Shown here: piece after piece, positions 35,885 through 44,686 of the stretch | Layout: each line of letters opens with the position of its first letter | Numbering within the stretch: the stretch's first letter is position 1 | IMG/VR virus record: IMGVR_UViG_3300032285_001187 | Span: 1 to 44,686 of that record | Source: a virus | Direction: 5' to 3' (one strand) | DNA length: 44,686 nt | Notes under the pieces: generated by a model | Database searches by the model: none | What the model was told of the DNA's origin: nothing | Seen by the model: only the letters and a program-made list of their open reading frames with translations | Program-made: the position numbers and the translations under genes

Positions 35885-38179
35885 TTAAATCTTTTTAGCT
35901 GGAGCATTGCCAGATAGGATATTAAGCAAATCCGAGGCAGTTGTTGCACCACCAGCGGCGGCAGCCAAGGCATTCGGCTGAGTCATGGCGTAGTTAGTTG
36001 CAGTTATTGGCAAGCCATTAAGCAATGATTGTTGGAACTGAACCATCTTATATGGGTTATCTCTAGCCGCTGCAAATGCGGCCTGATCTGCTGCAATACC
36101 TTCGGCTTCAATACCACGCTGTTGAGCACCGGCGGCAAGTTGTGACTGCAAGTTTTGCAATCCAAGCTGACCAGAAGAAATGCCCAAATTGCCTTGCGCT
36201 TGAGCAGCTTGAAGTCCAGTATTCAAGCCCTGCAAACCAAGATTTGCACCGAACTGACGTGATGCTTCTCCAGCCTGCTGACCTGCAAGGCCATACTGAG
36301 CTGCTTGTTGAGCACCAGTCATTGCTTGGTTTTGTTGGAACTGACGCGCAGCTTCTTGAGCCTGCTGTGCAGACATACCATACTGCGCCATCATCTGAGC
36401 AGCCGTCATACCTTGCTGAGCACCAAACTGCTTGGACTGCTCCGCCATTTGTTGAGCCTGCAAGTTACGGGCTTGGTCTTGGTTGTATTGGTTCATCGCA
36501 TTTGTGTATGCGGTGTTGTAGCCCTGACCAGTAATATCAGCCAGTTTAGTTCCCAAATTGCGCTGGTTCTCAGCTGTCAAGATAGCCTGACGACCGCCGC
36601 CAAAAGCACCAGCCTTTGTCATTGCCGCGTTATTTTGAGCAGCTGTAATGTCAGCCTGTCTACGAGCTTCAGCCAATTGAGGGTTCAATGACTGTTGCAA
36701 GTACGGATTCATGTACTGCTGAGCCTGTTCATTACCAAAAATACCGGCATTAAAACTGGTGTTCTGGTAAGGAGTTGGTGCTTGGTATTGATTGGTAAAG
36801 TTTGTGGCAGCCGTTTGTGTGGGTGCTTGGAACTGATTACCAAAAGTTGCGGGTGTGTAGGATAGGTTCTGCGCTTTGTTTGAAATGTCGCCAGCTGTTT
36901 GCATGGCTGTACCAACACCAGCGGGAACAGATAAATTACCAGCAGTTTGGAATGCTTGGTTCTGCAAATCAGAAGCGCCAGCAGTCAATGGGCCACCATA
37001 TTCTTGGTAAGGCATCTCAGACAAAGCCTGACCTTTTCCTAACATATTTGTAATGTAATCGCCAGCCCAGCTTGATGGAGCTTGCTCTGTACCAGTAACA
37101 CCGGCGGCGGCAGCAGTACCAATTCCAGTATCCCCGCCAGTTACAAAATGCTTAACGGATCCGCCATCTGCATAGGCTTTTGCCAAGCCACCGGGCATAA
37201 ACTTATCTGGGTTGATTTCTCTACCCTGTTTCTTTGTGCCAGTACGAGCTTCGCGAATCTTATCCATCATGCTGTACAACTTTTTAGCGCCAGCATCAGA
37301 GTTGCCATTGCCCAAGTGGGACACAACATCAGCGGGAATAACAAACTCACCATGACTTAAAGCCGCAGGTTGATCTGCACCAATCTTTGCTGGAATCTTG
37401 TCGGCCATACCATCAGTATCGCCCTGCAAATAACGGCCACTTGCCAAACCACCACTGGCAAAAGCCGCATTCCAATCTACATTTCTATCCATTGCATTTC
37501 CTTCGTCTTGCGTTGGAGACATGGTTGGCTGTGGTGTTCTTGCATCACCTATTCTGGTAGATACATAATCAGTGGTTACGCCTTTAAATGGATTGTTTTG
37601 ATCGCCTAAATACTGGCTGGCCAAATAACCCAAGCCGCCAACACCAGCCACCTTTGCGAGATCATTAAGTGTAGAACTTCCGCCACTTGAAGGTTGAGTT
37701 GCGGCAAGCCCTGCCATAGTTCCTTTGGGCACGTAAGTTACATCGCCACCGTAATGAGTACCACCAGCGCCGGGACGACGACCAGCAACGGGTGCAGTAA
37801 CCATATTACGCACTGCATCGTATTTGGGAATGCCACCTTGGTATCCAACTTTATTTATTTTGGGGTTTAGGCCACCCATCAATCCAGCAAGACCACCGCC
37901 AGCAACGCCAGCAAGTGCGGCTAGTTGTTTGCCAGTTAGGTTTGAGCCAAAAAGTTTATTAAGAGCACTTGTAATATCTGATCCGCCACCAAGAGTACCA
38001 ATACCACCGGGTGTAAAAGTACCGCCGTCGTATGGCTGTTCGCCAGAATATGGATCAAATGTTGTGTTTACGCCACCGGAAACAGTGCCACCATAGTAAG
38101 GCTGTTCTCCAGAATAAGGGTCAAAGGAATAAGTTGGTTCATCAACAATGTTTCCATATTCATCAACTGTAGTAGCCAT
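35885..38179 (-). CDS. 764-aa internal virion protein candidate
   Basis: Begins with two near-copies of the motif TFDPYSGEQPYxGGT. The middle has ADQPAALSHGEFVIPADVVS and HLGNGNSDAGAKKLYSMMDK, a conserved segment of internal or tail-associated proteins of aquatic phages (often xPGEFVIPADVV). The C-terminal 350 residues are Gln/Ala/Asn-rich helices with QFGAQQGM-type repeats, including AGAFGGGRQAILTAENQRNL. Likely a virion structural or DNA-ejection protein acting with its neighbours. Confidence 0.65.
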   Translation of the reverse strand: MATTVDEYGNIVDEPTYSFDPYSGEQPYYGGTVSGGVNTTFDPYSGEQPYDGGTFTPGGIGTLGGGSDITSALNKLFGSNLTGKQLAALAGVAGGGLAGLMGGLNPKINKVGYQGGIPKYDAVRNMVTAPVAGRRPGAGGTHYGGDVTYVPKGTMAGLAATQPSSGGSSTLNDLAKVAGVGGLGYLASQYLGDQNNPFKGVTTDYVSTRIGDARTPQPTMSPTQDEGNAMDRNVDWNAAFASGGLASGRYLQGDTDGMADKIPAKIGADQPAALSHGEFVIPADVVSHLGNGNSDAGAKKLYSMMDKIREARTGTKKQGREINPDKFMPGGLAKAYADGGSVKHFVTGGDTGIGTAAAAGVTGTEQAPSSWAGDYITNMLGKGQALSEMPYQEYGGPLTAGASDLQNQAFQTAGNLSVPAGVGTAMQTAGDISNKAQNLSYTPATFGNQFQAPTQTAATNFTNQYQAPTPYQNTSFNAGIFGNEQAQQYMNPYLQQSLNPQLAEARRQADITAAQNNAAMTKAGAFGGGRQAILTAENQRNLGTKLADITGQGYNTAYTNAMNQYNQDQARNLQAQQMAEQSKQFGAQQGMTAAQMMAQYGMSAQQAQEAARQFQQNQAMTGAQQAAQYGLAGQQAGEASRQFGANLGLQGLNTGLQAAQAQGNLGISSGQLGLQNLQSQLAAGAQQRGIEAEGIAADQAAFAAARDNPYKMVQFQQSLLNGLPITATNYAMTQPNALAAAAGGATTASDLLNILSGNAPAKKI

Positions 38180-38180
38180 A

Positions 38181-41100
38181 TCAACCCCTCAAAATTTGTA
38201 ACAAGTCATCGACACTAATATCATTTATGTGTCCACCTCTGAATAATTGCTCTTCTCCGGCGCTTACTTCGGATTCTGCGGGAGCTGTCGGCTGTGTCAA
38301 ATCTTCGCCAAAAAGCTCTTTGTAAGATTTTATATGAGCAACATCATTATTGCTACCCATCATGTTTAACAAAGCAATAAGCTGTGCGTTTTGCCGAGCA
38401 GCTGCATCCGCCCTAGCTTTGGCAGCCGCATCAGCCTGAGCTTTTGCCGCCGTAGCCGCTTTAACTTTGGCAGCAGCCGCTGCATTTGTAGCCACTGCTT
38501 TCTTAGCTTTTGCAGCAGAAGCATTGATCTTTGATTTTTCTTCATCAGTGCCTTCTTCGTCTACTTGAGGCTCTTCTATTTCATCCGTGGGGACAAAGTC
38601 CTCATCGGTGTTTAAATACTCAAGGTCTGGCTCCTCCATTTCATTGGTAGGAACAAAATCCTCGTCTGTATTTAAATATTCCGGCTCTGGTTCTTCCATT
38701 TGATTGGTCGGCACAAAGTCTTCGTCAGTGTTTAAGTAATCAAGTAATTCTTCCGGCGTTTGTATTTCGCTGGTGGGCACAGATTCTTCATCGGTGCTTA
38801 AATACTGCGGTTCTTCAGATGGTTGGAGTTCATCTGTTGGAACAAAGTCTTCGTCTACACTTAGAGGGGTAGGCTCAGGTTCGGGTGCGGTAATACCAAT
38901 CTCTTCATCGGTTAAGCCCGCATCCTGCAAACTCTTAATAATTTCATCAACAGTGGGTTCAGGGGTAGGCTCCGGCTCTGGAATACCGATCTCTTCATTA
39001 GTTAGTCCAGCATCCTGCAAACTCTTAATAATGTCATCAATATTAGGTTCTGGAGCAGGTTCTGGTTGAGGCTCAGGTTGTGGTTCTGCGGCAGGTGTTG
39101 GCTCAGGTGTTGGCCCCACAACTGGCTCAGGTTCTGGAATGCCAATTTCTTCGTTAGTTAAACCCGCATCTTGCAGGCTCTTGATAATGTCTTCATCTGG
39201 CTGCGTTTGTTTAGCCGCCTCAGCAGCAGCGCGGTCTATAGCATCTTGCCGATCTTTGGCATCCTGCTCTTCTTTTGCAACTTGTTCCTCATGCGCTCTT
39301 TGATCCGCTTCAGCTTGCGCTCTATCTCTATCAATAGCCGCCTGCCTTTCAGCAGCAGCTTGCTCATCCCTAGCCAATTGAGCATCATGCTCTTCTTGGT
39401 CAGCCTTAGCTTTTGCAGCGGCTTCTGCATCTGACTTTGCTCTAGCCTCTTCGGCGGCTCTGTCAATTTCGTCTTGTCTTTCTTTGGCCGCCTGCGCTTC
39501 TTGAGCTACTTGCTCATCGTGCGCTTTTTGTGCAGCATCAGCTTCTTCTTTTGCTTTTTGAATGGCCGCTTGACGGTCTGCCGCATCTTGAGCTTCTTTG
39601 GCAAGCTGGTCTTGATGGGCTTTTTCTTCAGCCGCCCTTGCATCGTCAGCCGCTTTTTGCTCAGCAGCTCGCTTGGCTTCCGCTTCTTGTGCAAGTTTCT
39701 CGTTGTCAACTTGAGTCTCTTGCTCAGTAACCTTGGGAGTTACTGTCGTCGCTTGCTGTTTATATGGATCAAGCTGATTCAACAACTCATCAATTCCAGT
39801 AGGCTGCTGCTGAACTGTAATTGGATTTTGAGAATCATCAATTGGTGGGTTTTTAAAGTAATTAGGAATCAGACTATTCCTAAACTCATCCATGTCACCG
39901 GGGCCAAGCGATGTTGTTCCGTCGGTCTTTGGTAAGTTTCCAGCAATTGCACTAACAAGAGCCAAGGGGTTGCCGCTCTGCAACGCTTTTACTGTGTTCA
40001 GCCCCTTTGTTATGTCTGAAACATCTATGCCGCCAATATCGGTAGTGCCTGTAAGTCCAGTACCAGCGCTGAGCATCCCTAAAATATTTTTATTTTGCGC
40101 TGCGTTGGCAAAATTTGCCGCACTAGCCACATCCGAAAATCCACCAAGACCCGCGATACCAGCAATTGCACCCAAAGGATTGCCTGTTTTAGCAGCAATC
40201 AAAGCGTTAGCAGCTTGTGCAAATGGAGCCGTAGGCGGGAACAACGATGCAATAGCCAAGATCGGTGCAAGTTTGCCAATATCACTACTGGACGCGCCTT
40301 GTGTGTAGAAAAGCGGATTACCTTGCGCATCAAACTGCACACCATAACCAGTGTTGCCTTTACCGGCAAATGTGCCGCCCCAGAAGTTTCCAGTCTGGCG
40401 TTCGCTGTAAGTGTTAGGAACTACCTGCCCCGTTTTCTTATTACCGTAGGCATCGTTAATTTGGACTTTGGTGTCTTTTATTTGGCTTGGGTCATCAATG
40501 GCTTGATGTACCATTTCTTGATTGCCGTAGTCATCAACCCCAGCACCGGGAACAGTAATGAATGGGCTGCCATTTTCATCATAACTAACTGGCTGGCCCT
40601 TATAAACTTGTTGCGTTTGGTATTGTGGAATCTTGCCAAAATCTTTAATGTCCGTAATGCCGATACTGGACAAGATCTTAGCCATGTCAGCAGCATTTGC
40701 TTCGGCGGATCCGAACCCTTCACCCGTCCACTTGCTTGTCAGGTTTTGACCAAGAATTTGTTTAACCAAAGCATCTGTTGGTGGCGGGCTAGATGGCGGA
40801 ATACTTGCAGCAAGCGCAGCTATACCGGTTGCATTTTGAGGTAACGCTTTATCCGCAAGCAGTTTTTCAGGCAACTGAGTAGGTGTTGCTTTAGCTACTT
40901 CAGGCGTGTATGTTTCTTTAACAATATTGTCGGGGGCTTTAAGTTCAGCAGGTTCGGAGCCATTATTAAGATTCAGCAATGGAGAAGTGATAGCGGGTAA
41001 TCCTCTATCCAACTCAGGCGTGTATGTTTCTTTGATGATGCCATCATTTGCCCCAAAAGGGTCGCGCTCAACAATAGGTGGCCTTAAAAGAAAATCTGGT

Positions 41101-41330
41101 ACGTTTGGAACTGTAGGCGCTTGATACGCAGCTGGTTGTGACGCAAATAACGCAGCAACAGGGTCAATTACAGGAGCTTGAGGTATTGGCGCAACGGGTG
41201 CAATTGGCGCTGGCTGATAAACAGGCTGTGGATTAATAATGCTTGCCAAAAAATCATCTTGAGACAGGCCATCCATGCCGCCATTGTCTTCAAAATCCAT
41301 GTTGTAGAAATCTTGCATTGGGCGCATCAT
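38181..41330 (-). CDS. 1049-aa repeat-rich virion protein
   Basis: Start at the ATG at 41330 that overlaps the previous stop (ATGA) and follows GGAAGGTCGG. Three repeat families: four ~31-residue Ala/Lys/Glu/Asp coiled-coil units (AHxxQxAxExQxAxxRQxxI) encoded at about 39230-39720; three copies of IIKSLQDAGLTxEEIGI (38896-39201); and five TDEDFVPTxExxEP units (38580-38860). The N-terminal ~400 residues are Gly/Ala-rich with alternating hydrophobics. The repeats are near-identical at DNA level, so their number may vary. Probably a long internal or tail-tube-associated virion protein; no enzyme motif. Confidence 0.65.
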   Translation of the reverse strand: MMRPMQDFYNMDFEDNGGMDGLSQDDFLASIINPQPVYQPAPIAPVAPIPQAPVIDPVAALFASQPAAYQAPTVPNVPDFLLRPPIVERDPFGANDGIIKETYTPELDRGLPAITSPLLNLNNGSEPAELKAPDNIVKETYTPEVAKATPTQLPEKLLADKALPQNATGIAALAASIPPSSPPPTDALVKQILGQNLTSKWTGEGFGSAEANAADMAKILSSIGITDIKDFGKIPQYQTQQVYKGQPVSYDENGSPFITVPGAGVDDYGNQEMVHQAIDDPSQIKDTKVQINDAYGNKKTGQVVPNTYSERQTGNFWGGTFAGKGNTGYGVQFDAQGNPLFYTQGASSSDIGKLAPILAIASLFPPTAPFAQAANALIAAKTGNPLGAIAGIAGLGGFSDVASAANFANAAQNKNILGMLSAGTGLTGTTDIGGIDVSDITKGLNTVKALQSGNPLALVSAIAGNLPKTDGTTSLGPGDMDEFRNSLIPNYFKNPPIDDSQNPITVQQQPTGIDELLNQLDPYKQQATTVTPKVTEQETQVDNEKLAQEAEAKRAAEQKAADDARAAEEKAHQDQLAKEAQDAADRQAAIQKAKEEADAAQKAHDEQVAQEAQAAKERQDEIDRAAEEARAKSDAEAAAKAKADQEEHDAQLARDEQAAAERQAAIDRDRAQAEADQRAHEEQVAKEEQDAKDRQDAIDRAAAEAAKQTQPDEDIIKSLQDAGLTNEEIGIPEPEPVVGPTPEPTPAAEPQPEPQPEPAPEPNIDDIIKSLQDAGLTNEEIGIPEPEPTPEPTVDEIIKSLQDAGLTDEEIGITAPEPEPTPLSVDEDFVPTDELQPSEEPQYLSTDEESVPTSEIQTPEELLDYLNTDEDFVPTNQMEEPEPEYLNTDEDFVPTNEMEEPDLEYLNTDEDFVPTDEIEEPQVDEEGTDEEKSKINASAAKAKKAVATNAAAAAKVKAATAAKAQADAAAKARADAAARQNAQLIALLNMMGSNNDVAHIKSYKELFGEDLTQPTAPAESEVSAGEEQLFRGGHINDISVDDLLQILRG

Positions 41331-41674
41331 CCGACCTTCCAATTTGTGCCGTCAGAATATACAGGGACAGCAACCGTACCACCAGTTACTACAGTAGCGC
41401 CAAAGACAGGAGCCAAAGCATCCGTGACAAAAGCCCGAGCACCCTTTCCGGCATCTACTGCAAATGGCAGTGTTGCAACCGTGTAGTTTGTCAGCGGAGG
41501 CTCAATACCACTGGACTCCAACTGGTTAAGAATGTTTTGAAGACGATTAAAGTACAACCGCAAGATGTTGTTCAACTGGTTTTGATACTGCTCATCGTAA
41601 TCATGGGTAGCCAATGGCAAAGCAGGCGGCTGGATACGCTGAAGTGTAAACTTTGAAGTAATAATCACACTCAT
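41327..41674 (-). CDS. 115-aa virion-associated protein
   Basis: The C-terminus GARAFVTDALAPVFGATVVT, then GGTVAVPVYSDGTNWKVG is a pattern (ARAFVTDAxxxxFGxxxxGGGxxxVPVYxDGTNWxxG) found in phage tail and fibre-like proteins, often as a C-terminal tag. N-terminal half is helical (NQLNNILRLYFNRLQNILNQ). Overlaps both neighbours by 4 bp. Likely a tail-tip or connector piece. Confidence 0.65.
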   Translation of the reverse strand: MSVIITSKFTLQRIQPPALPLATHDYDEQYQNQLNNILRLYFNRLQNILNQLESSGIEPPLTNYTVATLPFAVDAGKGARAFVTDALAPVFGATVVTGGTVAVPVYSDGTNWKVG

Positions 41675-43539
41675 GAGTTACCCCTGCGACCGTCTTGACG
41701 GATGTCCAAACGGGGAGAACCCAACTGCCATGTGCATCCAATCTGGTTTGATTCCAGCTTCAAGATCATCTGGCGGCCACGAACACGGATGTAAACCTGA
41801 CCCGTGAACTGCTCAATAGGCACGATGGCTGTTCTTGTGATGGTCGCGTTTGAGTTACCACCTAGAGAGATAGGATCGTTGTAACCTGAGCCAGAGTTCT
41901 GCATCGGGATCAGAGTCATTGTGCATTGTGGTGAGTCAATCGTAGACCCACGGAATGTAATATCAGGCAGGATACGCCAGACAAACCCAAACCTATCGCC
42001 GTCATCAATGTCAAACTCAGCTGTCTCAATGATGGCATTAATTGCCGCCGTAGTTCCAGTCATATTGTCATCAACGCCGTACTCATGGTAAACCACGTTG
42101 TAGTTGTACGTTGCTGCCATTGGGTAGTTACGCAGGCCAGAGTCCAGCCATGCTGTGCGACCCATCGTGCCGTAAGCCCAGACATCTTCTGCGTAGTTAT
42201 ATGTAACATACCTGTCGATAGCAATCGAGTTGGCCGAACAATAGAAGAACCAAACCTCGTTAAAGCCCTCATTGGTGGATGCAAAGATTTGTGAGGCTTG
42301 GCTTAAGTTAATGTCTTCGTAGATAAACTGGCGTAAGTCACAGCGCAAGGTCTGCACACGGCCATCGTATTTGTAGAACTTATCCACGCCCATCCAGTAA
42401 GAAACACCAGACGCCAAAGCTGTGGCGTTAGGCCCAGCAAGAGATACGTTGTCACCAAGCAACTGAGAACCCCAAACTGCGGGTGGGCCTTGGTATTGGA
42501 GAGAATAGAGGGAAGAGTCCGTCCAGACCAAGATCTCCTGACGGGACTGCATTATTGCAACAATCTTGGAGCCGTGAGATAGGAGCAAGCTACCGGCTTG
42601 ATTAGTCGCAGAAGGCGTCCAGTTTAAGTAATCCTCTTGGTCAGACCAGCGGATCAGCATTGGATTCAGCGTTGAGCTACCGTAATCATTTGTACCGAAA
42701 GCAAAGGTAAACCGTGAAGCATCAGACACCAAAAGAAGATTCTGGTAAAGCGGCACATCAGAAGCGCCAGACAAACCAGAGATCAACACACCCCGAGTTG
42801 TCAAAGATGTTGTGGCTTTCCAGATGTAGAACGGCCCACCGTTAGGGCCAAAGATCAAGTCTTGACCAAAGTTACTCTGGTTCCAGATACGCATCTGGGT
42901 GTTACTTGCCGTACCAATACCCCACGCGCCAGAACCCCAAGCACCAGCGCCCCAGCCAACCAAGGGAATCTCATACGCAGAACCAACATTAACTTGATAA
43001 GCCGCTAAGACAGAAGAGCCGCCGCCAGTCGTATTCGCATTAGCAGCTGTTGCCGCTTGGATTGAGTATGTGGTTGTGCTTGTACCAATAGTGGTGATCT
43101 GATATTCACCGTTTAAATCAAGGCCAGCTACAGTTGTAGCACCGCTAAAAGTAACGTAGTCACCGTTAACCCAGCCATCCGTGGAGTCCGTAACGACCAC
43201 AGTTGTAGACAGATTGGTAGTGGCAAAAGGGTTTGCACCAAGAGTAGCCGGTGTTTTACGCAGGGGCGTCACATCGTTGTACGCACCGCCAGACTCGATA
43301 TAGAACTTCAGGTTAGTGCCAACACCCAGTAAGTTTGCACCGCCAAGGGTGACCCAGTTCCACAATGACCGGCAAACTCCGATGAATGTTGTAGAAGAAA
43401 TTCGTTGCCAGCCACCGATGCACTCAGGCGTCCCCTGACGAAATCTTATTTTGTCAGATACATAAAACCCATTCTCATTTGTATATCGTGTGTTTTCACG
43501 ATTCACACCAGCTTTTAGGGTTAGCTTTTTAAGCGGCAT
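41671..43539 (-). CDS. 622-aa tail/virion structural protein
   Basis: Starts MPLKKLTLKAGVNRENTRYT, then ENGFYVSDKIRFRQGTPECI and GVCRSLWNWVTLGG, a strongly conserved opening (KxGVNxExTRYxxEGGWYxxDKIRFRxGxPExIGGW) of a virion protein common in aquatic podovirus-like phages. The rest is beta-rich with Trp/Gly/Ser/Thr. It resembles tail hub or stabilisation proteins in the P22 gp10 position. No enzymatic residues. Encoded directly after the HNH gene, which overlaps it by 11 bp. Confidence 0.75.
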   Translation of the reverse strand: MPLKKLTLKAGVNRENTRYTNENGFYVSDKIRFRQGTPECIGGWQRISSTTFIGVCRSLWNWVTLGGANLLGVGTNLKFYIESGGAYNDVTPLRKTPATLGANPFATTNLSTTVVVTDSTDGWVNGDYVTFSGATTVAGLDLNGEYQITTIGTSTTTYSIQAATAANANTTGGGSSVLAAYQVNVGSAYEIPLVGWGAGAWGSGAWGIGTASNTQMRIWNQSNFGQDLIFGPNGGPFYIWKATTSLTTRGVLISGLSGASDVPLYQNLLLVSDASRFTFAFGTNDYGSSTLNPMLIRWSDQEDYLNWTPSATNQAGSLLLSHGSKIVAIMQSRQEILVWTDSSLYSLQYQGPPAVWGSQLLGDNVSLAGPNATALASGVSYWMGVDKFYKYDGRVQTLRCDLRQFIYEDINLSQASQIFASTNEGFNEVWFFYCSANSIAIDRYVTYNYAEDVWAYGTMGRTAWLDSGLRNYPMAATYNYNVVYHEYGVDDNMTGTTAAINAIIETAEFDIDDGDRFGFVWRILPDITFRGSTIDSPQCTMTLIPMQNSGSGYNDPISLGGNSNATITRTAIVPIEQFTGQVYIRVRGRQMILKLESNQIGCTWQLGSPRLDIRQDGRRGNS

Positions 43540-44149
43540 CTAACACCTCAAATTTATTTTGTTTGGACGTATTCACTGATGCTGGTATAACTTGCAGATT
43601 TGACGGCACATGCAAACCAGAAACAATCTTTCCTTGTAACGGTATTATGTGGTCTACATGCCATGAAAAACCAAACAGTTGTGTTCGTTTGGCCGCAAGC
43701 TCGTAAGCTTGTTCAATTAACCAGTAATCGTCTTCTGTTAACCACAATGGCGTCCGGTGCAACTTTGCTGTTTTACGCTTTGCTTCTTTTGCGTTAACTT
43801 TTTCTGGATATTTTTGACGAAACTGCTTGTAGTAATCTGGATTTTTTATGTAAAACAACTTTGACTTAAGCTTGCTTTCTTCAGGTCTAGCAGCTGAATA
43901 AGCCCGTTGATATGCGCGTTTTTGCTCGGCTGTTTTAATGTAACTCTCCCGCTTACGCGCAAGCAACAAATCTTTATTGCGTTCGTAATGGTTACGTTTT
44001 TGCGCTTTAATTACATCAGTTTTTTGTTCGTTCGCCACTTTTCTGCAAGCCAAGCACCGATATGTCAATCCATCATGCCGTGCGCGATCTTTGCCAAACT
44101 CAGAGAGTGGCTTTTTACACTGGCATTTGTTACACATCTTTAATGGCAT
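43529..44149 (-). CDS. HNH endonuclease with N-terminal zinc finger
   Basis: 206 aa. N-terminal CNKCQCKKPLSEFGKDRARH and CLACRKV form a four-Cys zinc finger typical of free-standing phage HNH homing enzymes; a basic helical linker follows (EQKRAYQRAYSAARPEES). The C-terminal FSWHVDHIIPLQGKIVSGLH, then PSNLQVIPASVNTSKQNK is the HNH core (DHIIPL with catalytic His, N of SNLQ, and the NxxKxNK end). It sits between lysozyme and virion genes, a typical insertion site for homing endonucleases. Overlaps the tail gene by 11 bp. Confidence 0.85.
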   Translation of the reverse strand: MPLKMCNKCQCKKPLSEFGKDRARHDGLTYRCLACRKVANEQKTDVIKAQKRNHYERNKDLLLARKRESYIKTAEQKRAYQRAYSAARPEESKLKSKLFYIKNPDYYKQFRQKYPEKVNAKEAKRKTAKLHRTPLWLTEDDYWLIEQAYELAAKRTQLFGFSWHVDHIIPLQGKIVSGLHVPSNLQVIPASVNTSKQNKFEVLDAA

Positions 44150-44157
44150 GGGCAGTC

Positions 44158-44634
44158 CTACGATAGAAACATGGCCCGCTCGTCAATACGACGATTCTGT
44201 AGCCCTTTGAGTATTTTGCCACCAGCCATGCAATACTTCAAGAGTTCTTCAGCAGCACCCTCTTTATCACCCCGAAGCAACTTCTGGCGAAGCGTTGAAC
44301 GCTGGAGTGTTCCCAGACCGACGTTAAAGCTAAAAGACACAAGACCATCAAACTGCCCTTGTGTAAGAGCAACAGGACAGAACTTCTCCACTCCACGTTC
44401 AAACCGATCAAGGTCGCGTCTAAGAATCCCATCTACTTCTTCCATTGTATAAGTACGCATATCTTCAGGATGCGGCTGAAAAGCATCCCGCTGTTCAATT
44501 TTAAGCTTGCCCTGCTCTGGGTACATCACATGACCAACACCAATCGTCCACAGCCTTGCGGGGCACTGATACGGCTTTTGCCGAACACCTTCATGGTGCT
44601 TAATCACGCTGATGGCCTTGGGAGAAACGTTCAT
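44158..44634 (-). CDS. Endolysin, GH24 lysozyme (T4/P22 type)
   Basis: 158 aa. IKHHEGVRQKPYQCPARLWT contains the catalytic triad of the E-x8-(D/C)-x5-T type: Glu15, Cys24 (in place of Asp) and Thr30, followed by IGVGHV. The Cys variant is a known natural form of this motif. No N-terminal signal or SAR segment (start MNVSPKAISVIKHHEG), so it must be let out by a holin, probably the protein whose end lies just upstream. It cuts the sugar backbone of peptidoglycan. Length is normal for the family. Overlaps the upstream gene (ATGA). Confidence 0.9.
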   Translation of the reverse strand: MNVSPKAISVIKHHEGVRQKPYQCPARLWTIGVGHVMYPEQGKLKIEQRDAFQPHPEDMRTYTMEEVDGILRRDLDRFERGVEKFCPVALTQGQFDGLVSFSFNVGLGTLQRSTLRQKLLRGDKEGAAEELLKYCMAGGKILKGLQNRRIDERAMFLS

Positions 44635-44686
44635 GACTTGCCAAACGCCCTGCCGCCAAAGTGAAAAGTAATGATGGCCGCGAACA
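44631..44686 (-). CDS. C-terminal end of a gene upstream of lysozyme, probable holin
   Basis: Only the last 18 codons are visible, ending TFHFGGRAFGKS, and the stop overlaps the lysozyme ATG. Holins of the small multi-span type often end with an aromatic helix and (W/Y)FGxRAxxK. The position just upstream of the endolysin and the ATGA coupling support a lysis role, but the fragment is too short to be sure. Confidence 0.45.
   Translation of the reverse strand, partial: FAAIITFHFGGRAFGKS

Overview
The window is most of a tailed double-stranded DNA phage genome, probably a podovirus-like phage of a freshwater betaproteobacterium. The host guess rests on the small accessory proteins (families with LVAQHEREACA, DYFAAKA, WVGLTEEDL and EANARLIIAAPDLL signatures), which I know mainly from Burkholderiales-type phages and freshwater viral contigs. 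No integrase, lysogeny repressor or DNA polymerase is visible, and both ends of the window cut through genes (major capsid protein on the left, a holin-like C-terminus on the right). The real genome is therefore somewhat larger and likely circularly permuted or circular.

Layout. (1) 1-8052, minus strand: packaging and head module, in transcription order small terminase, LexA-type winged helix, tiny membrane protein, large terminase, portal, two small proteins (one GroES-like), scaffold, two small structural proteins, major capsid protein. (2) 8260-13818, plus strand: a tightly packed array of about 25 very small genes of unknown function with strong AGGAG sites and ATGA overlaps. (3) 13801-20844, minus strand: early/replication operon read from a TATAAT promoter near 20880. 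It holds a run of micro-genes (two tandem paralogue families, Zn-finger and HTH proteins), then a ParB/HTH protein, an SF2 helicase with a zinc ribbon and a Toprim primase-like protein. (4) 20845-22218: about 1.4 kb without protein genes, holding a large structured RNA with pseudoknots, tRNA-His, tRNA-Pro, a second structured segment and an intrinsic terminator. (5) 22219-22506 VRR-type nuclease (minus), then a divergent promoter. (6) 22574-23122: a roughly 540-nt leader made of GGNNN pentamers and six GNRA-capped mini-hairpins. (7) 23123-27704, plus strand: recombination cassette (RAMP-like protein, RecB-type exonuclease, ERF annealing protein, SSB-tailed protein, RHH regulator, Ref-like HNH). 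(8) 27737-44686, minus strand: late operon, in transcription order holin end, GH24 lysozyme, HNH endonuclease, 622-aa virion/tail protein, 115-aa protein, then four very large internal/ejection-type proteins (1049, 764, 656 and 2054 aa).

The most unusual signals are non-coding: the large pseudoknotted RNA beside the tRNAs; the pentamer/GNRA leader of the recombination operon; and a 16-20-bp palindrome centred on CAACGTTG that recurs at operon boundaries and, in near-perfect form, inside the phage's own parB-like gene. All function calls come from reading the sequence; no database search was run.
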